Assembly (NCBI GenBank): GCA_034769895.1
Contig: CM068367.1
Location: 121,061,927-121,125,926 of the forward strand
Length of the DNA stretch: 64,000 nucleotides
Reading direction: 5' to 3'
Origin: Magicicada septendecula
Lineage: Eukaryota; Arthropoda; Insecta; Hemiptera; Cicadidae
The position numbers and the translations under genes are program-made. Position 1 is the stretch's first letter. Each line of letters starts with the position of its first letter. The notes beneath the pieces are model-generated. The model saw only the letters and a program-made list of their open reading frames with translations. It made no database searches and had not been told where the DNA came from. Shown here piece after piece: positions 47,006-58,200 of the stretch.

Positions 47006-47393
47006 CAGGCGCGGATCCACAAAGGGGGAAACTTCCTCCCCCAAATGGTACTCGAGACAAAATTTGTATAAGCAAAGATAACTGAACAAGAAACAAAAAT
47101 GCGCTAAAATATAAAGTAATTATGAGTTTACGAAATCGTTACTGATCTTCAAATTTACAGACATTAAAACTGCTTAATTTTTTAGAAAAATTGTAGTACT
47201 ATATGATTCTATATACTTGTATGTCAATCAATTTTCTGTGCTGTTAATAACAAACTGTATTTGTATATTTACTCCCCTCAAACATTTATAATCTAGGAGT
47301 TTAACGAAAGGTCCAAGTTTCAACTTTCCACAATTACTCCGCCTCCCAAGTCACCTCTTTCCCCTCCTATAATCGCTTGCTAGATCCGCCCCT
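47006..47393. mobile_element. hAT-type MITE (388 bp)
   Basis: The left end CAGGCGCGGATCCA and the inverse complement of the right end (GGGGCGGATCTAG) form terminal inverted repeats of the CAGGGGCGGATC type seen in hAT elements. Flanking 8-mers CAATGTCT (46998-47005) and CAATGTAT (47394-47401) agree at seven of eight positions, as expected for an 8-bp hAT target duplication. There is no coding capacity. Confidence 0.7.
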
Positions 47394-47401
47394 CAATGTA
47401 T

Positions 47402-47651
47402 GGGAACGTACTTTTTATACTACTGAATCCAACTGCTGTTTTTAGTCTACAATTCTGTCGGCTAACTTTACAGTCTGTGATAGCACTGAACCAAAATATT
47501 TAAACTTTTCCACTTGCCTTAAATTTCTCTCCAGTTCTATGGGGGAATGTAGGCATGATATAGTTTAAGCAAGAAGTAGCAGACACTGGCGAAACTAGGG
47601 GAACATTGACTGCTCTCCCATAGACTTGCAAAATAAACAAAAAATGTACAG
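47402..47651. other. No feature recognised
   Basis: Short unannotatable stretch between the MITE and the dispersed repeat. Confidence 0.5.
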
Positions 47652-47943
47652 GCATTGCAAAATGCAATACAGAGAGATGGGCATTGAAAATGCTTCAATA
47701 AATCTAAAAAATATATATATTTATGTTCATTCACCAATCAATGAATTCATTCTTCATTTACCAATGTACAGATTATAAGTTAAATGTAGTCGCATTCATA
47801 AGCGAAGTTTTATATGTGTACTACGTTATTGACAACAAAGAAGTAGTTTCTACGGAAACTCACCGGTTCCCATTTTCGATAACGCACCAGCGATCGGCCG
47901 CAAATGCCCGACACGTCCTTATAAACATTTTCAATGTTAAAAA
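47652..47943 (-). repeat. Dispersed repeat (copy 2) related to the array element
   Basis: Closely matches 20309-20600 over its whole length, including the 42-bp module (47808-47849) shared with the array's left flank and the GCATTGCA/TGCAAT hairpin at its low-coordinate end. The flanks of the two copies are unrelated, so both are independent insertions. Confidence 0.65.
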
Positions 47944-48428
47944 AAATAACTAAGAAAAAAACAAAAGATCGAGATATAGACCTACTTTAATATAGCAATA
48001 ACTAAACTGCTAAAACTAATCTGTGTAACAAGTAAACTATGTAAACTGACAAAACCTTGCCTTACAAAGATAATAATATGATCCGATACGGTATAATATG
48101 ACATAAGACCTTTGAATTCTCAGATAGAAAAGGCCTCGATCTACACAGAAAAATTTCAGCATCATGTCGACGACACTTATAACGTTCCGGGCTACGTTAT
48201 AAATCCAGGGAACCCGTGATAATTGACACTAGCCAATTATACAGGCTGCCTACGTTGTAACAAACTGAAAATCAACACAACATTTAGAACAATAATAATT
48301 ACTCTAATTATAGGACACAAGGGAAGGTATTTTAACTGATTTATGCACTCACTTCAATATGTAACAAGATGACATCTCTTTATTAACAAATGATATATCC
48401 ATGTTTTTCGGTATCCAAGCCACTTATA
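47944..48428. other. No gene recognised
   Basis: No recognisable motif. Confidence 0.45.
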
Positions 48429-48587
48429 GTATATAATTAGTAAAATAGTTTACCTTTTTCTTGTCCGTCAAGAAACAACATAGAATTACAAGAAAATAAT
48501 AGAAATAAAATTAGGTATATAGCATCAGAATATGGTAACACCCTACCCAAAATTTTAAACAAAGTATTCGGTGGGATAAATATAAAA

Positions 48588-49037
48588 ATGGCTTACCGAA
48601 CTAATAATAACATTAATAAGATACTTTTACCTAAACATTCAAAATCAATTGAAGACAAGACGGGTGTTTATAAGATAATATGCAATGACTGCGACAGCTT
48701 TTACATTGGCCAAACTGGTAGACCTTTTAAAAAACGATTCAAAGAACATTTACCTAAAAAAGAATTTAGTAAAACAGTGTCAAATTACGCGCGCCATCTG
48801 ATGGACAACAACCATAGTTATACTGATTTCACAACGAACTTTCAACCCCTCCATATATGCAGAAAAGGAAATTATATGAATGCTATCGAAGAATACGAAA
48901 TATATAAGGCCTACAAAAATAAAAAAACAGAAGAAGTCATCCTTAACGATCAGCTGAATTTCCAGTCCAATCTATTATACGACACAGCGATAAGAATACA
49001 GAGCAAGGTCCATAGTGCACGACATATAACAACATGA
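48588..49037 (+). CDS. GIY-YIG endonuclease domain of a truncated PLE
   Basis: 149 residues from the first ATG; the frame is open upstream to about 48450, so the ATG is only the first Met of a truncated frame. KTGVYKI replaces the GIY strand, followed by CNDC (the PLE-type CxxC), YIGQTGR, FKKRFKEH with the catalytic-type arginine, NYARHLMDNNH, and the conserved helix I-E-E-Y-E-I. It ends shortly after. The RT domain that should precede it is absent. It shares only the domain plan with the 40.2-kb protein, so it is another PLE family. The endonuclease would nick target DNA in an intact element; alone it is a relic. Confidence 0.85.
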   Translation: MAYRTNNNINKILLPKHSKSIEDKTGVYKIICNDCDSFYIGQTGRPFKKRFKEHLPKKEFSKTVSNYARHLMDNNHSYTDFTTNFQPLHICRKGNYMNAIEEYEIYKAYKNKKTEEVILNDQLNFQSNLLYDTAIRIQSKVHSARHITT

Positions 49038-49199
49038 ACACTGCAGTCGACTATAGCATGTCGTGGTGCGCACCACCGATATCGTGTGTGTCTAAAATCT
49101 GGGTATTTTATGTGTTTTTATGTTTACATTATATTTATTGTTGTGTAGAATTGTATATACAGTGTTTTTAATATTTTAACGACCGACGAACTTCAACAA

Positions 49200-49245
49200 G
49201 GGATATCCTGATGATGGGGCATATGTCCTGAAACGCGTTGAATGA
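49200..49245 (+). ncRNA. Hammerhead-like ribozyme motif at PLE end
   Basis: CTGATGA (49208-49214), a weak stem II (GGGGCAT/ATGTCC with a bulge), GAAA (49230-49233), palindromic ACGCGT, then T. Core boxes are intact but stem I next to the core pairs for only about two bases. A TTCAAC/GTTGAA pair just outside could be the displaced stem I. Activity is doubtful. Confidence 0.45.
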
Positions 49246-49307
49246 AATATAGAGAAAAGGCCACCAGACGGACAAGGAAAAGGTAAACTATTTTACTAAT
49301 TATATAA

Positions 49308-51868
49308 ATGATATATATATAGATCCCATTACATAAAAATTTTCTCATACTGAAATCGTTAATAGGGGGTTTCCTGTCAAACTAACGATCAAACAGATCA
49401 TGTATTTTACCTCGGATCCGAGTCTCTTTAAATCTAGCAAAGACGTCTGAAATTTATTTTACTTATCAAGAAGGTTGCATTGTTACATGAACACCATTTG
49501 AAGAATGGTATTATTTAGTTAAGGGATTAAAAGTTATATCTCAAGAGTAATGTTACAACGTATGATTTTAGAAATTACTGGTTACATTTTTCTAAAACTT
49601 AATGCTTAAAGATGATTATTGTCTTTTGAAAAGTCTTTGGCATGTATGAAAACTTATATTTTAAATGTACATAATTCTCGGTAGACGAGCTACCGAGTCA
49701 CCTCTTAGATACGCTTTTTCTGTCCGTGTCCTGGGGCGTGAATCTTCGGTACTCTGTTAGTCGGGGTAGTCATCTGGGTAGTGTTTCCGGTGAAAGTCCT
49801 CTGGGTGTATTAATGAGGAGATGGATGTTATGCTGCGTGAAGTCGGGCTGATCCTCGGCGGTTCTGGTAAGTGTTGTTTAGGTGGTAGTCGTCCGTATCT
49901 GCAGTTGTGCACGTCACATATTTACTGGCAGCGTAGTACTGGAGTTTGCATCTTCTTTTTACATTAATATCTGAATTACATTACTCGAACAATATTCGAG
50001 AGTTCGTTTTTTAATTAACTTGAGACATCACCTTATATACGAATTCTTTTACATTATCACACTTTCTAACAAATTCCTCACTACATCTTCAATATATAAC
50101 TAGCTCTCCACGCTTTTAGTGGAAGCTAACACTCAATTAAAAATCAAAAAGAATAACAAAACATTTTATGAAGAGCCCTCGCTTGGAGGTGTTTACAGTC
50201 TGAAAGCCGCATCGTTACTCTTGCATTGTTACAACAGGTAGATTGCAACGACGCGGAGTGAGTACTCCGCCATAATATAGTTCCAACTCTTTATTAATAA
50301 TACATTCTTATAGTATGACAAAATAAACTATCTAGACTTATCTTGTTTACAGGGATTATTATTATTACTACTTGTAACTTTAAATTATTAATTATTTACA
50401 TTACGATTTACAGATATTTCTAATTTACTGCCGGTTCGGTATGCACGTTGTGTCCGGAATAGACAGGTCAACGCAAGATAAATTTACTAAAGGGTTAACT
50501 GTATTATTCTTAACTTTTACATTCAGATTTTAATTACTTATTTAGTTAGCTTTTCTTAATTTAATTTTCATTACTATTATGAGTTAGTTCAGGGGTATTT
50601 TGTTTAATCGTGCGATTTAAAGTACTTACTTTCCGTTTTTTTATATTTTTATTATTAATTTTTTTTTTATTTATTTACCATTTAAATCGTCACACACTAG
50701 ATAAGATCACTGAAGAGATTCAAATGGCTGCAGACATAAGTTTGAAAGTCTATTTGGATGTTAAAGAGAGGCTGGTTAACAGGACGACCAACTTTTGAAT
50801 TTGACCTCGAACAATCATCGGATTGACGATGCAGGATCATGTACGCAAATGTGCTTTTTTAAAAGTAAATTGTTTGATTCAGTTTTTGAACATTATTGAG
50901 TTTTGGAGTATCGTTAAGCATTTAAAAAAGACGCAAATTCAACTGAGATCTACGGAGACGGCGACGGCTCCGGTAACCCTCGAAAGAAAAACCTCATAGC
51001 AAAACTACATTACAACTCGCATTTCAAATCAGCTCACACGGAATAACAGTTGCCATCCGGATTAGAATAAGAAAATCAATATAACATAAACGTATATTTC
51101 ACCGATCAAACATAACAAACGTCTTTTAAAGACAATCGCATTATACGATCAAAAATCGGGGTAAAAGATAAAATACTAGGCAAACATCCCATTCGCTTCA
51201 ATCGATGATATTCCATATTAATTCGACGAGGAATAATAATAATAAAAAGGGTGAAACGGAGCAGTCGACGAAGAAGAAGCTGCATAAGTCGGAGGAGGAG
51301 GGGGAGAAGAAAGAGTAGGAGGCGAAGAAAAAAGAAAAAAGTAAAAGATGAAGGAAAGAAGAAGAATGAAGGCAAAGGCAGGAGGAAGAAGAAGAAGGGC
51401 GGTTCTAGCCTGAGATACGCTTTTATAAAATTTTTAAATACATTCTGTACGTACTGTTTGTTATTGTGTGTAACTGCAAATTACTTTTAATTATTATTAT
51501 TACTTATTACTCATACTAAGACGCCCTCCCCACACACAAGCCACATAGAACTTAAACCTACTCTTGAAGGATAATGTGAGAGTAAAAATATGAAACTGTA
51601 AAAAATCAGTCAACACAAAGTGGAGTCAACTTTTGTTATAACATTCGTAGTTCAATTTTCCATTGACATCTCCCCTTATCAATTATATTATATCAGACTC
51701 TCTAAATAGAAAAAATGTAAAATAGAATCGAAAAGTCTATGAATCGTTCACAGTCTATTTACGACCTTGCAATTTACAACTGCGGTATCATTAAATTCGT
51801 TACAGAGTACAAAGGAACACGACAAAATCGTCAAGATGAAACGACTATTGTAAACAGGTATTCAATTC

Positions 51869-51871
<3 letters not shown>
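49308..51871. other. No gene recognised
   Basis: Nothing with recognisable features. The Lys/Arg-rich frame near 51251-51420 comes from a purine-rich AAG/GAG stretch and looks like low complexity. Confidence 0.45.

Positions 51872-51921
<50 letters not shown>
51872..51921. repeat. Poly(A) run of about 50 bases
   Basis: Uninterrupted A tract. It could be the tail of a retroposed sequence, but nothing recognisable precedes it. Confidence 0.9.
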
Positions 51922-51925
<4 letters not shown>

Positions 51926-52076
51926 AGGAAACTACTTTGACAAACTATGTATCGTTCGTGTCACCGAAGAGAATGCGCTTCGTCGATGGAACGAATTCGA
52001 TAAACGAAACTAATACTGTATCAACAACGGAGAGTGGCACAGACGGCGAACTTGTGATATACAATTGTGTATGTTC

Positions 52077-52183
52077 TTCTTCTTCTTCTTCTTCTTCTTC
52101 TTCTTCTTCTTCTTCTTCTTCGTCTTCTTCTTCTTCTTCTTCTTCTTCTTCTTCTTCTTCTTCTTCTTCTTCTTCTTCATTTT
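52077..52183. repeat. (CTT)n microsatellite
   Basis: About 107 bp of CTT/TTC repeats with one CGT interruption; it encodes poly-Ser, poly-Phe or poly-Glu depending on frame. Confidence 0.95.
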
Positions 52184-52299
52184 TCTGTTGAAACATTTTT
52201 ACCATGATGTACTCCATATTATTATTATTTTTATTTTATTTTTTACTGGTTACAGATGTCATTACTGGGTATTGTATTTTTCTTATATGTGCGACTTAC

Positions 52300-52475
52300 T
52301 GCAAACTGGTGGTTTCACTATGTCACTACGAGACAAATATCATTTTCTTCTTTGTTAACAAGGAGATATTCCTTGTACATATACCTACCCTATATACGCG
52401 ATCGCATTGCGAATAGTTGGTTTCATTACGCGACACAACGACAGACAAATAAGGTTTTCCTCTTTGTTAACAATG
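52300..52475 (+). repeat. Diverged tandem duplication of about 107 bp
   Basis: GCAAACTGGTGGTTTCACTA...CTTTGTTAACAAGG (52302-52363) is echoed by GCGAATAGTTGGTTTCATTA...CTTTGTTAACAATG (52408-52471). In one frame both encode A-N-x-W-F-H-Y-x-T-x-R-Q, but the frame does not extend far. Confidence 0.55.
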
Positions 52476-52537
52476 TAGCAGTGACGGGGGGAACCAATTC
52501 TTTGTCTTCTGTTCTCTTGTCAGTTGTAATTTTTTAA

Positions 52538-54984
52538 TACTCTATTTTTACCAGTCATCGTGATTCGACTGATTGTGTCTAACATTGTTATTTTAACAAT
52601 TGGCAGTCGCCGGCGCATTGTTGCGTTCCGTATATAACAACGCCAGTAGTTCTATACACGACGAAACAGAGAATGAGAAAACAGACGATGGATCAAGTAA
52701 GAAAAAGGAACAAAACAATAATAAGTGTTAATTAAGATTTCATTTTTTCTGGCGTGAATGCCGGGCGAGTTAAAAGTCACCGACGGCGGGGCGGGACAAT
52801 GTCGTATGTATCCGTGACATTTGGCCGTAGTTGAAATACGCACACCGGTATTGAAATTGTTCGTTGCGGTGCACTTTCATTGTTGTACACACGTAACTTG
52901 TCTGCACAGTCCGGCATTATATAACGTTTGTCCTTCGGTGAAGGACACGTTTACAGACCGCAGTAATATTCATAAAACAAATCCGTATTTCAAAAGTTAC
53001 AGACCTACCGATAAATATGCTTACAAATGCGGGACCAGTTAGGCTCACACGCTTTTCGATGAGTTTCATCCGCACTGATGGAAGTATCTTTTATCGGTCA
53101 CCGCTAATGCTTCTCCATAGATAGTGTGCGAGACGATTCTTTTCAGAGAATCCTGACAAGAATAGGAACGGACTTAACACAACAACACCATCAAGCCGTC
53201 GTAGAAAACAAAAGAAAGTATAACGTAAAAGAACTATATTAATTTTTTAAAACGGGAAGTTGTACAACTCGCGTACTGAGGAGCAAATTCACGGTTGTTC
53301 TACGACGGTTGGAAACGTGGACTTGAAGTAAACAGCTGCAGATATCTAGAAATCTCGAAAGAAACACCAACAGGAATATTCAGAAAAGCAGTCGACTACA
53401 TGAAAATGCAAAAACAAAACTCTACACATGCGAGGATTATAAACAAAACTGCGTCGAAAGATAGAAGCAACTGTAATAAATCCTTGTACGAAAAGCAGAC
53501 AATAAAACGATCGTAGAAAAATAAAAAAAAATTACATATTAAGGGAACGATTAAGAAGAAAACCCATGGAACACGATAATACTGTGGGTGAGAGTGGTTT
53601 GGCGAAGACTGAATATGTGGCGAGATCATAAACAAGAAAAGAACAGGCAGGAATAGAAAAATTGCAAGATGAAATTGAAAAAGATTTGAGAACTTAGGAA
53701 GAAAACTGGCAAGGGGAATAACTGAAAGAACATAGGGCAGAAGGTATTGGAAATAAATATGAATCAGAAAATCATGTTCAACTATGTACAAAACGCTAAC
53801 ACATTAAGGACAGAAAGGTGATATAAAGGAAGAATTTTAACGAAAATGAAAGACAGTAAATAAAACTGAAAAATGCAGGCGTCGGAACCTAACAATTTAA
53901 TAGCAACACGGTCGCCAAAAGAACAAAACCTAGTAGTACAAAGTTTTTTATAGAATGGTTTCTCTTCTATTGACAGTACAGTTCAAACAATGCATGTAAT
54001 GCATTACAGTTCCCTTTAGTGCATGTTCAGATATTTTAATTCGTCCAGTTTAAACACTAACAAAGGTCTACAAGTAAAATATTTTACGTTACATGTAAAA
54101 AAACGAGTAAAATATTTCTTACATTTTAACAATGCTAATTAGCCTACATTTCGTATGCTTAACTTATTTCACGTTATTAAAATGTAACATTTTGTTATTA
54201 CGGTGGATTATTAATCAGGCGAACTTAGAGGAATCCTCAAAATTGTTTGATGCAATAGACTTCAGCAATGTATCAACATGTGCTTTGTGTCCTACTTGGT
54301 TTTTGTCTCTACAGGTTTACTCCTATTCGTCAACGACCTCTAGGCCGTAGATTATTATTGTATTATTCTAATTTTCACTCCGGCCACTCGCAACGCCCCA
54401 AGTCGGCAAAAATTTTTATTTCTTTCATATTCACTCTCTGTGTATAGTCTGTCTGTCTACCTGCCTTTCCGCTTGACTGCGTACCTGTCTGTATGTCTGT
54501 CTGTCTATCTCTGTCTGTCTCTCTCTCGCTATCTCTCTCTCTCTCTCTCTCTCCGTCTCTATGCCGTATCCTTCCTCAAATACTCGCCGGTGGCTAGTTG
54601 GGTAATTAGCCGACTTCGAAGTCCCGCCGTGGTAGTAAGTCGTTCTACAGATCATCAAACTTATACGACGCACACGAAGAGAGGTTTTCGATTTCAGTGT
54701 AATACAACTCCGGTGTGCGAGAGTTTTGTGTCTCAAACCACCTCTATCCGTTCGTTCACTATTTAACGTTTCCCCATTTATTTGCTTGCCTGTCGTCGGC
54801 GAAACGTGTTCATTAACTTCAGCAATATACAGTACGTAGTATACGGTTTACGACTTTGTATACCGATCATTAATCTTGCACTTAATCTCTAATTTACTTT
54901 TATATTAGAAAAGTTCATTAACCTTCATACATTATATGGAATAAATCGTCACTGTGCAACTTTTTAGATTAGAATCAAATAGGA
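52538..54984. other. No gene recognised; TC/TGTC microsatellites
   Basis: Contains TGTC and (TC)n runs (54440-54552). At 54595-54700 GGTGGCTAGTTGGGTAATTAGCC and GGTTTTCGATTTC have some resemblance to tRNA A and B boxes, too weak for a call. Other open frames have no motif. Confidence 0.4.
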
Positions 54985-55880
54985 TTACTGAAGTGTCTCC
55001 ATATTTGTTTAACTTATTTATTGAAGAGGCTATCACAAGAATGAAAGAAAAAACAAAAGGCATTAAGATTAAAGGCATTATGAAGGCGCATTCATAGTAT
55101 CCGGTTTGCAGATGATATAGTAATAATCTCAGACTCGGTAAAAGAAATAAAGAGAATGTTAGAAACCTTACCTGAAACCCTAGAGAAACTTAAATTAAAG
55201 ATTAACGAGAATAAAACATGAACAATGGTGATAGGGAAGAAGAAAGAGAATGTAAAACTTGATATTAAATCGGGTAATACAATTTTAGAACAGGTTGAAA
55301 ATTTTTGCTACCTGAGGAGCGCCATCTCTTGTGAAAATAGATACGAGAGGACAGATGTTAAGAGAAGAATAGCTCCAGCAAAGCAGGCGTTTCAGAACAA
55401 AATGAATTTACTTACAAATAATCACTTAATTATGGAGGTACGGAAAAAGGTCGCAAAAACATGTCTTAACTTTGTGTGGAGTGTCTTAACTTATGGGTGT
55501 GAGGCGTGGACCCTCTGCAAAATAGAAAGGAGGAAGCTGAAAACAATGGAAATGTGGGTCTGGAGAACGACGAGGACGAGTTGGATGGATAAGAAAAGTA
55601 ATGAGTAAGTCCTCGCAGAAGTGAACGAAGATAGATCTCTTTTAAAAATGATTGGAAGAAGAAAGGCAAAATTGGGTCGGGCACGTGTTTCGACAAAATC
55701 AATTCTTAAGTAACATTTTTGAAGGAAAGATATTGGGGGAAAACCAAGAGGACGACCAAGAGTTCTTCAAAGACATGGGAAAGGAGATGAACTTCCTATC
55801 GTACTGGGATTTAAAGAGGATAGTGATGGAGAGAGAGAGAGAGAGAGACGTGGCTAATTCGACAAGGCATGGTCTTTAGA
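54985..55880 (+). pseudogene. LINE relic: RT catalytic region to C-terminus
   Basis: The frame reads VSPYLFNLFIEEA (RT block B/4 follow-on), then IRFADDIVIIS at 55099-55131 with the catalytic Asp pair, then KLKLKINENKT, stop, TMVIGKK. It continues as VENFCYLRSAISCE, the usual F-YLG-I block, and LTYGCEAWTL. After a frameshift it reads NWVGHVFRQN, then a GRPR-like box near 55745. This is the order of a LINE-type RT thumb and C-terminal region. At least two stops or frameshifts inactivate it, and the upstream RT and endonuclease are gone. A (GA)n run (55828-55848) lies near the 3' end. Clade not determined. Confidence 0.82.
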
Positions 55881-55979
55881 TGATGACGACTGGAGTGCTA
55901 ATTATCAACATCACTTCAAACAGTCTTACTTCTCTGCTTACAGAAAGATATTCAACGTCTATTCAAAACAATGTATACA

Positions 55980-56890
55980 TACGAGGGCTATTTTTTTCCA
56001 ACCTCCGATAGACCAATAAACAGACACACGAATGACATCAATAATTGTATTATATACAAAAGTTTCATAGATATTTAAACTACTTTTCTACATAGTCACT
56101 ACCATTGCTGAGGCACTTGTAGCGAGGCACCAACTTTTCTATGCCCATGTTGTAGAATGTTCGCTCCTGAGTAGTCGCCTAATTTGTCACACTGGACTTT
56201 AACTCATCACTGGAGTCAAACCGCTGCCCACCTAACCACTTTTTCAAGTCAGTGAAAAAATGGTAGTCACTTGGTGCCAAGTCTGTGCTATAAGGTGGGT
56301 GATCAAGGACTTCCCAACCAAATTCATGAAGCAGGTTTTTTTTGGGGAACTCACCGAGCACAGAGTTTCCTATATCCAAGCTTCTGAGTAAGAATATCAT
56401 AAAGAGCAGACCTAGAAATTCCAGGAAAATCAGCAGAAAGTTCATAATTGTGAAACGACGGCGCTCTCGAACCTTCCTGTCTACCCTTTCAACAACATCA
56501 TCAGTAGCCACGGAATTTCTTCCTTGCCCTCCTTCATCATGAACATCAATTCGCCCTTCCTTAAGTTTTCGACACCATTCTCGAACTGAACCATCACTCA
56601 TCACATTTCTCCATACATTTTACACAACCTTCGATGAATTTCTGCAGCACTATGACCTTCAGCTTGAAGAAATCTAATAACAGACCGAATCTCACACTTT
56701 AGAGGCAATTTCAATTGTAGTTGCCATAATTAAACTGTCGTCACCACAGTAATAGACAAAATAACTATACAACCAGTGGTTATAGGTTAGAACAAAGCCT
56801 CAAAAACATTAATCAACAATCAGATTGTTGCTATGACAACAGAACCATGTTTGCCACCTCACCGGAGGTTGAAAAAAAATTGCCCTCGTA
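55980..56890 (-). mobile_element. Mariner-like transposon, internally deleted (907 bp)
   Basis: Element 55982-56888 has terminal inverted repeats starting CGAGGGC at both ends, about 28 bp with three or four mismatches (CGAGGGCTATTTTTTTCCAA against CGAGGGCAATTTTTTTTCAA, followed by CCTCCG in both). It is flanked by TA dinucleotides (55980-55981, 56889-56890), the mariner/Tc1 target duplication. The interior is a shortened transposase gene on the minus strand. Intact mariners are ~1.3 kb, so about 0.4 kb is missing. Confidence 0.9.
56080..56727 (-). pseudogene. Mariner transposase, deleted and frameshifted
   Basis: Reading the minus strand from the ATG at 56727: a short N-terminus, a frameshift, then EIRSVIRFLQAEGHSAAEIH (first helix-turn-helix), SDGSVREWCRKLKEGR, VHDEGGQGRNSVATDDVVER (linker), then, in a shifted frame, SALYDILTQKLGYRKLC (second helix-turn-helix). 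The next residues, VPK then LLHEFGWEVLDHPPYSTDLA and PSDYHFFTDLKKWLGG, bring the third catalytic Asp next to the linker. The stretch with the first two catalytic Asp residues is deleted. The C-terminus MGIEKLVPRY...DYVEK is recognisable. It is non-functional. The domain order is that of the mariner family with a D,D34D triad. Confidence 0.9.
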
Positions 56891-57595
56891 TTTTCCTTCG
56901 TTTTACTCGAAGTCCCTAGTAGTCACCAAAACGGTTAGCCCCACAATCGCTCTATATTAGCAATTACTCACTTTTCCGGGCGCCCAACTGGAATTATATT
57001 ATTTTCGACCCCTCTTTTGGTTTAAATTACCCACTGATTACTTCTGTCATCAAAGACTATTTGCATGCCAATTAATCTGCAGATCCCATTCGAAGACGCC
57101 ATTTTTCGCCAGCAGCATGTTGAAATACGATAAAATTCCTACAGTCACAAATGCAAATAGCAATTTTGAATCCCGACGCGGCCTGTGGGCAGTCAGTGCA
57201 TGACGCATACTGTCAACTAGGGGTGCAGTAATACATAACCACGCCCCTTGTTTCAGTAATATCGCAAGAGAGAACCCCCATGGCCATGAACACTAGGCCA
57301 ATAAATAATACGAACAAAACTGGTATTAAACATTATTCCGATTTAAATATTACATTTATAAAACCATTATATCCGAAAAGTTAAAGTAAACAAAAAAATT
57401 ATTTTTCAAAAATTTAATTTATTAATATAACGTTATGTTTTGCACACATTACATTTTTAGCAACTAAATGCAAAATTCAGCTAATAAGCGGATTCCGGTG
57501 TAGTGCGCTGTAATTTCTATATGTAAATACATTCCACGTCACTATAATCGAGCATTAAATCATTTAATAAAGGGAGAGGATATTGCAAGATTTAT
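56891..57595. other. No gene recognised
   Basis: No recognised motif. Confidence 0.45.
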
Positions 57596-58200
57596 GAAAC
57601 CTCAAAGGTTATAGTGTTGTCGTGAGGATAGAAGGGGTGAAACATTTACGCCTAAAAGGATTTTAAAGGGGCAAGACAAAGAAATACAATCCAGAATTAA
57701 TTTGGGAAAGCTACATCTACATTAAATGGAATCCTGTGGGATAAGCAAATTACAGCAGAGACTAAAACCAAAATATTTAAAACCATTGTTAGAAGTATTA
57801 TGACTTAGGGCTCAGAAGTTTAGACTACTAATAAACACACAAGAACAAAATAAAAGACAGCAGAGATGGACTTTTGGAGACGTTCGTAAAGAGTATCAAG
57901 ACGTGAGAAAATTAGAAATGAAGTCATTAAGGACAGAATGAATGTGAAAAATTCAATTGTTGATTTTATCCAAACAAAAAAATGGATACCGTTTTACAAC
58001 GGTATGGACACACGAAAAGAATGGCACAGGAATGATTGATAAGGAGAGTAATGGAATGGACCCCACCAGGAAGAAGGAAAAGAGGAAGACCACCCATCAC
58101 CCGGATAGAAGAAATTCAGACTATATTGAGGGAACGAGAAACTGAAGATCTTTGGATGGACAAGCAGCAGTGGAAGATGATGATTCAGTCAGTTCTGTAA
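57596..58200 (+). pseudogene. LINE C-terminal relic with several frameshifts
   Basis: Recognisable pieces in order: EIQSRINLGKATSTLNGILW, TKTKIFKTIVRSIMT, stop, GSEV, stop (the YGSE-W box with two stops), EMDFWRRS, stop, RVSRREKIRN, then RYGHTKRMA, RRVMEWTPPGRRKRGRPP, IEEIQ and DLWMDKQQWK. This is the region after the RT catalytic core in a LINE of a different subgroup from those at 25.1 and 35.7 kb. The many stops mark it as old. Confidence 0.75.

Larger units (their letters stand above)
48429..49307 (+). mobile_element. Second, different Penelope-like element remnant
   Basis: A GIY-YIG reading frame (48588-49037) lies between inverted arms: 48436-48472 and 49269-49305 pair over about 36 bp (TAATTAGTAAAATAG...TTGTCCGTC) with one mismatch. 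Near the right arm are hammerhead-like cores (49208-49239). The RT part is missing, so this is a 5'-truncated PLE with an inverted terminal fragment, the same architecture as the 37.7-kb element but from a clearly different family. Confidence 0.75.

Noticed and set aside
51251-51490. Lys/Arg-rich frame resembling a nuclear basic protein
   Set aside because: It is encoded by purine-rich AAG/GAG low-complexity sequence; there is no conserved motif.
51922-52191. 89-codon frame starting with ATGGAGG after a poly(A) run
   Set aside because: A third of it is poly-Ser from the (CTT)n tract and the rest has no domain; the start directly follows 50 A residues. There is no support for a gene.
54595-54700. 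tRNA gene or SINE
   Set aside because: A- and B-box resemblance is partial and no acceptor stem can be drawn.
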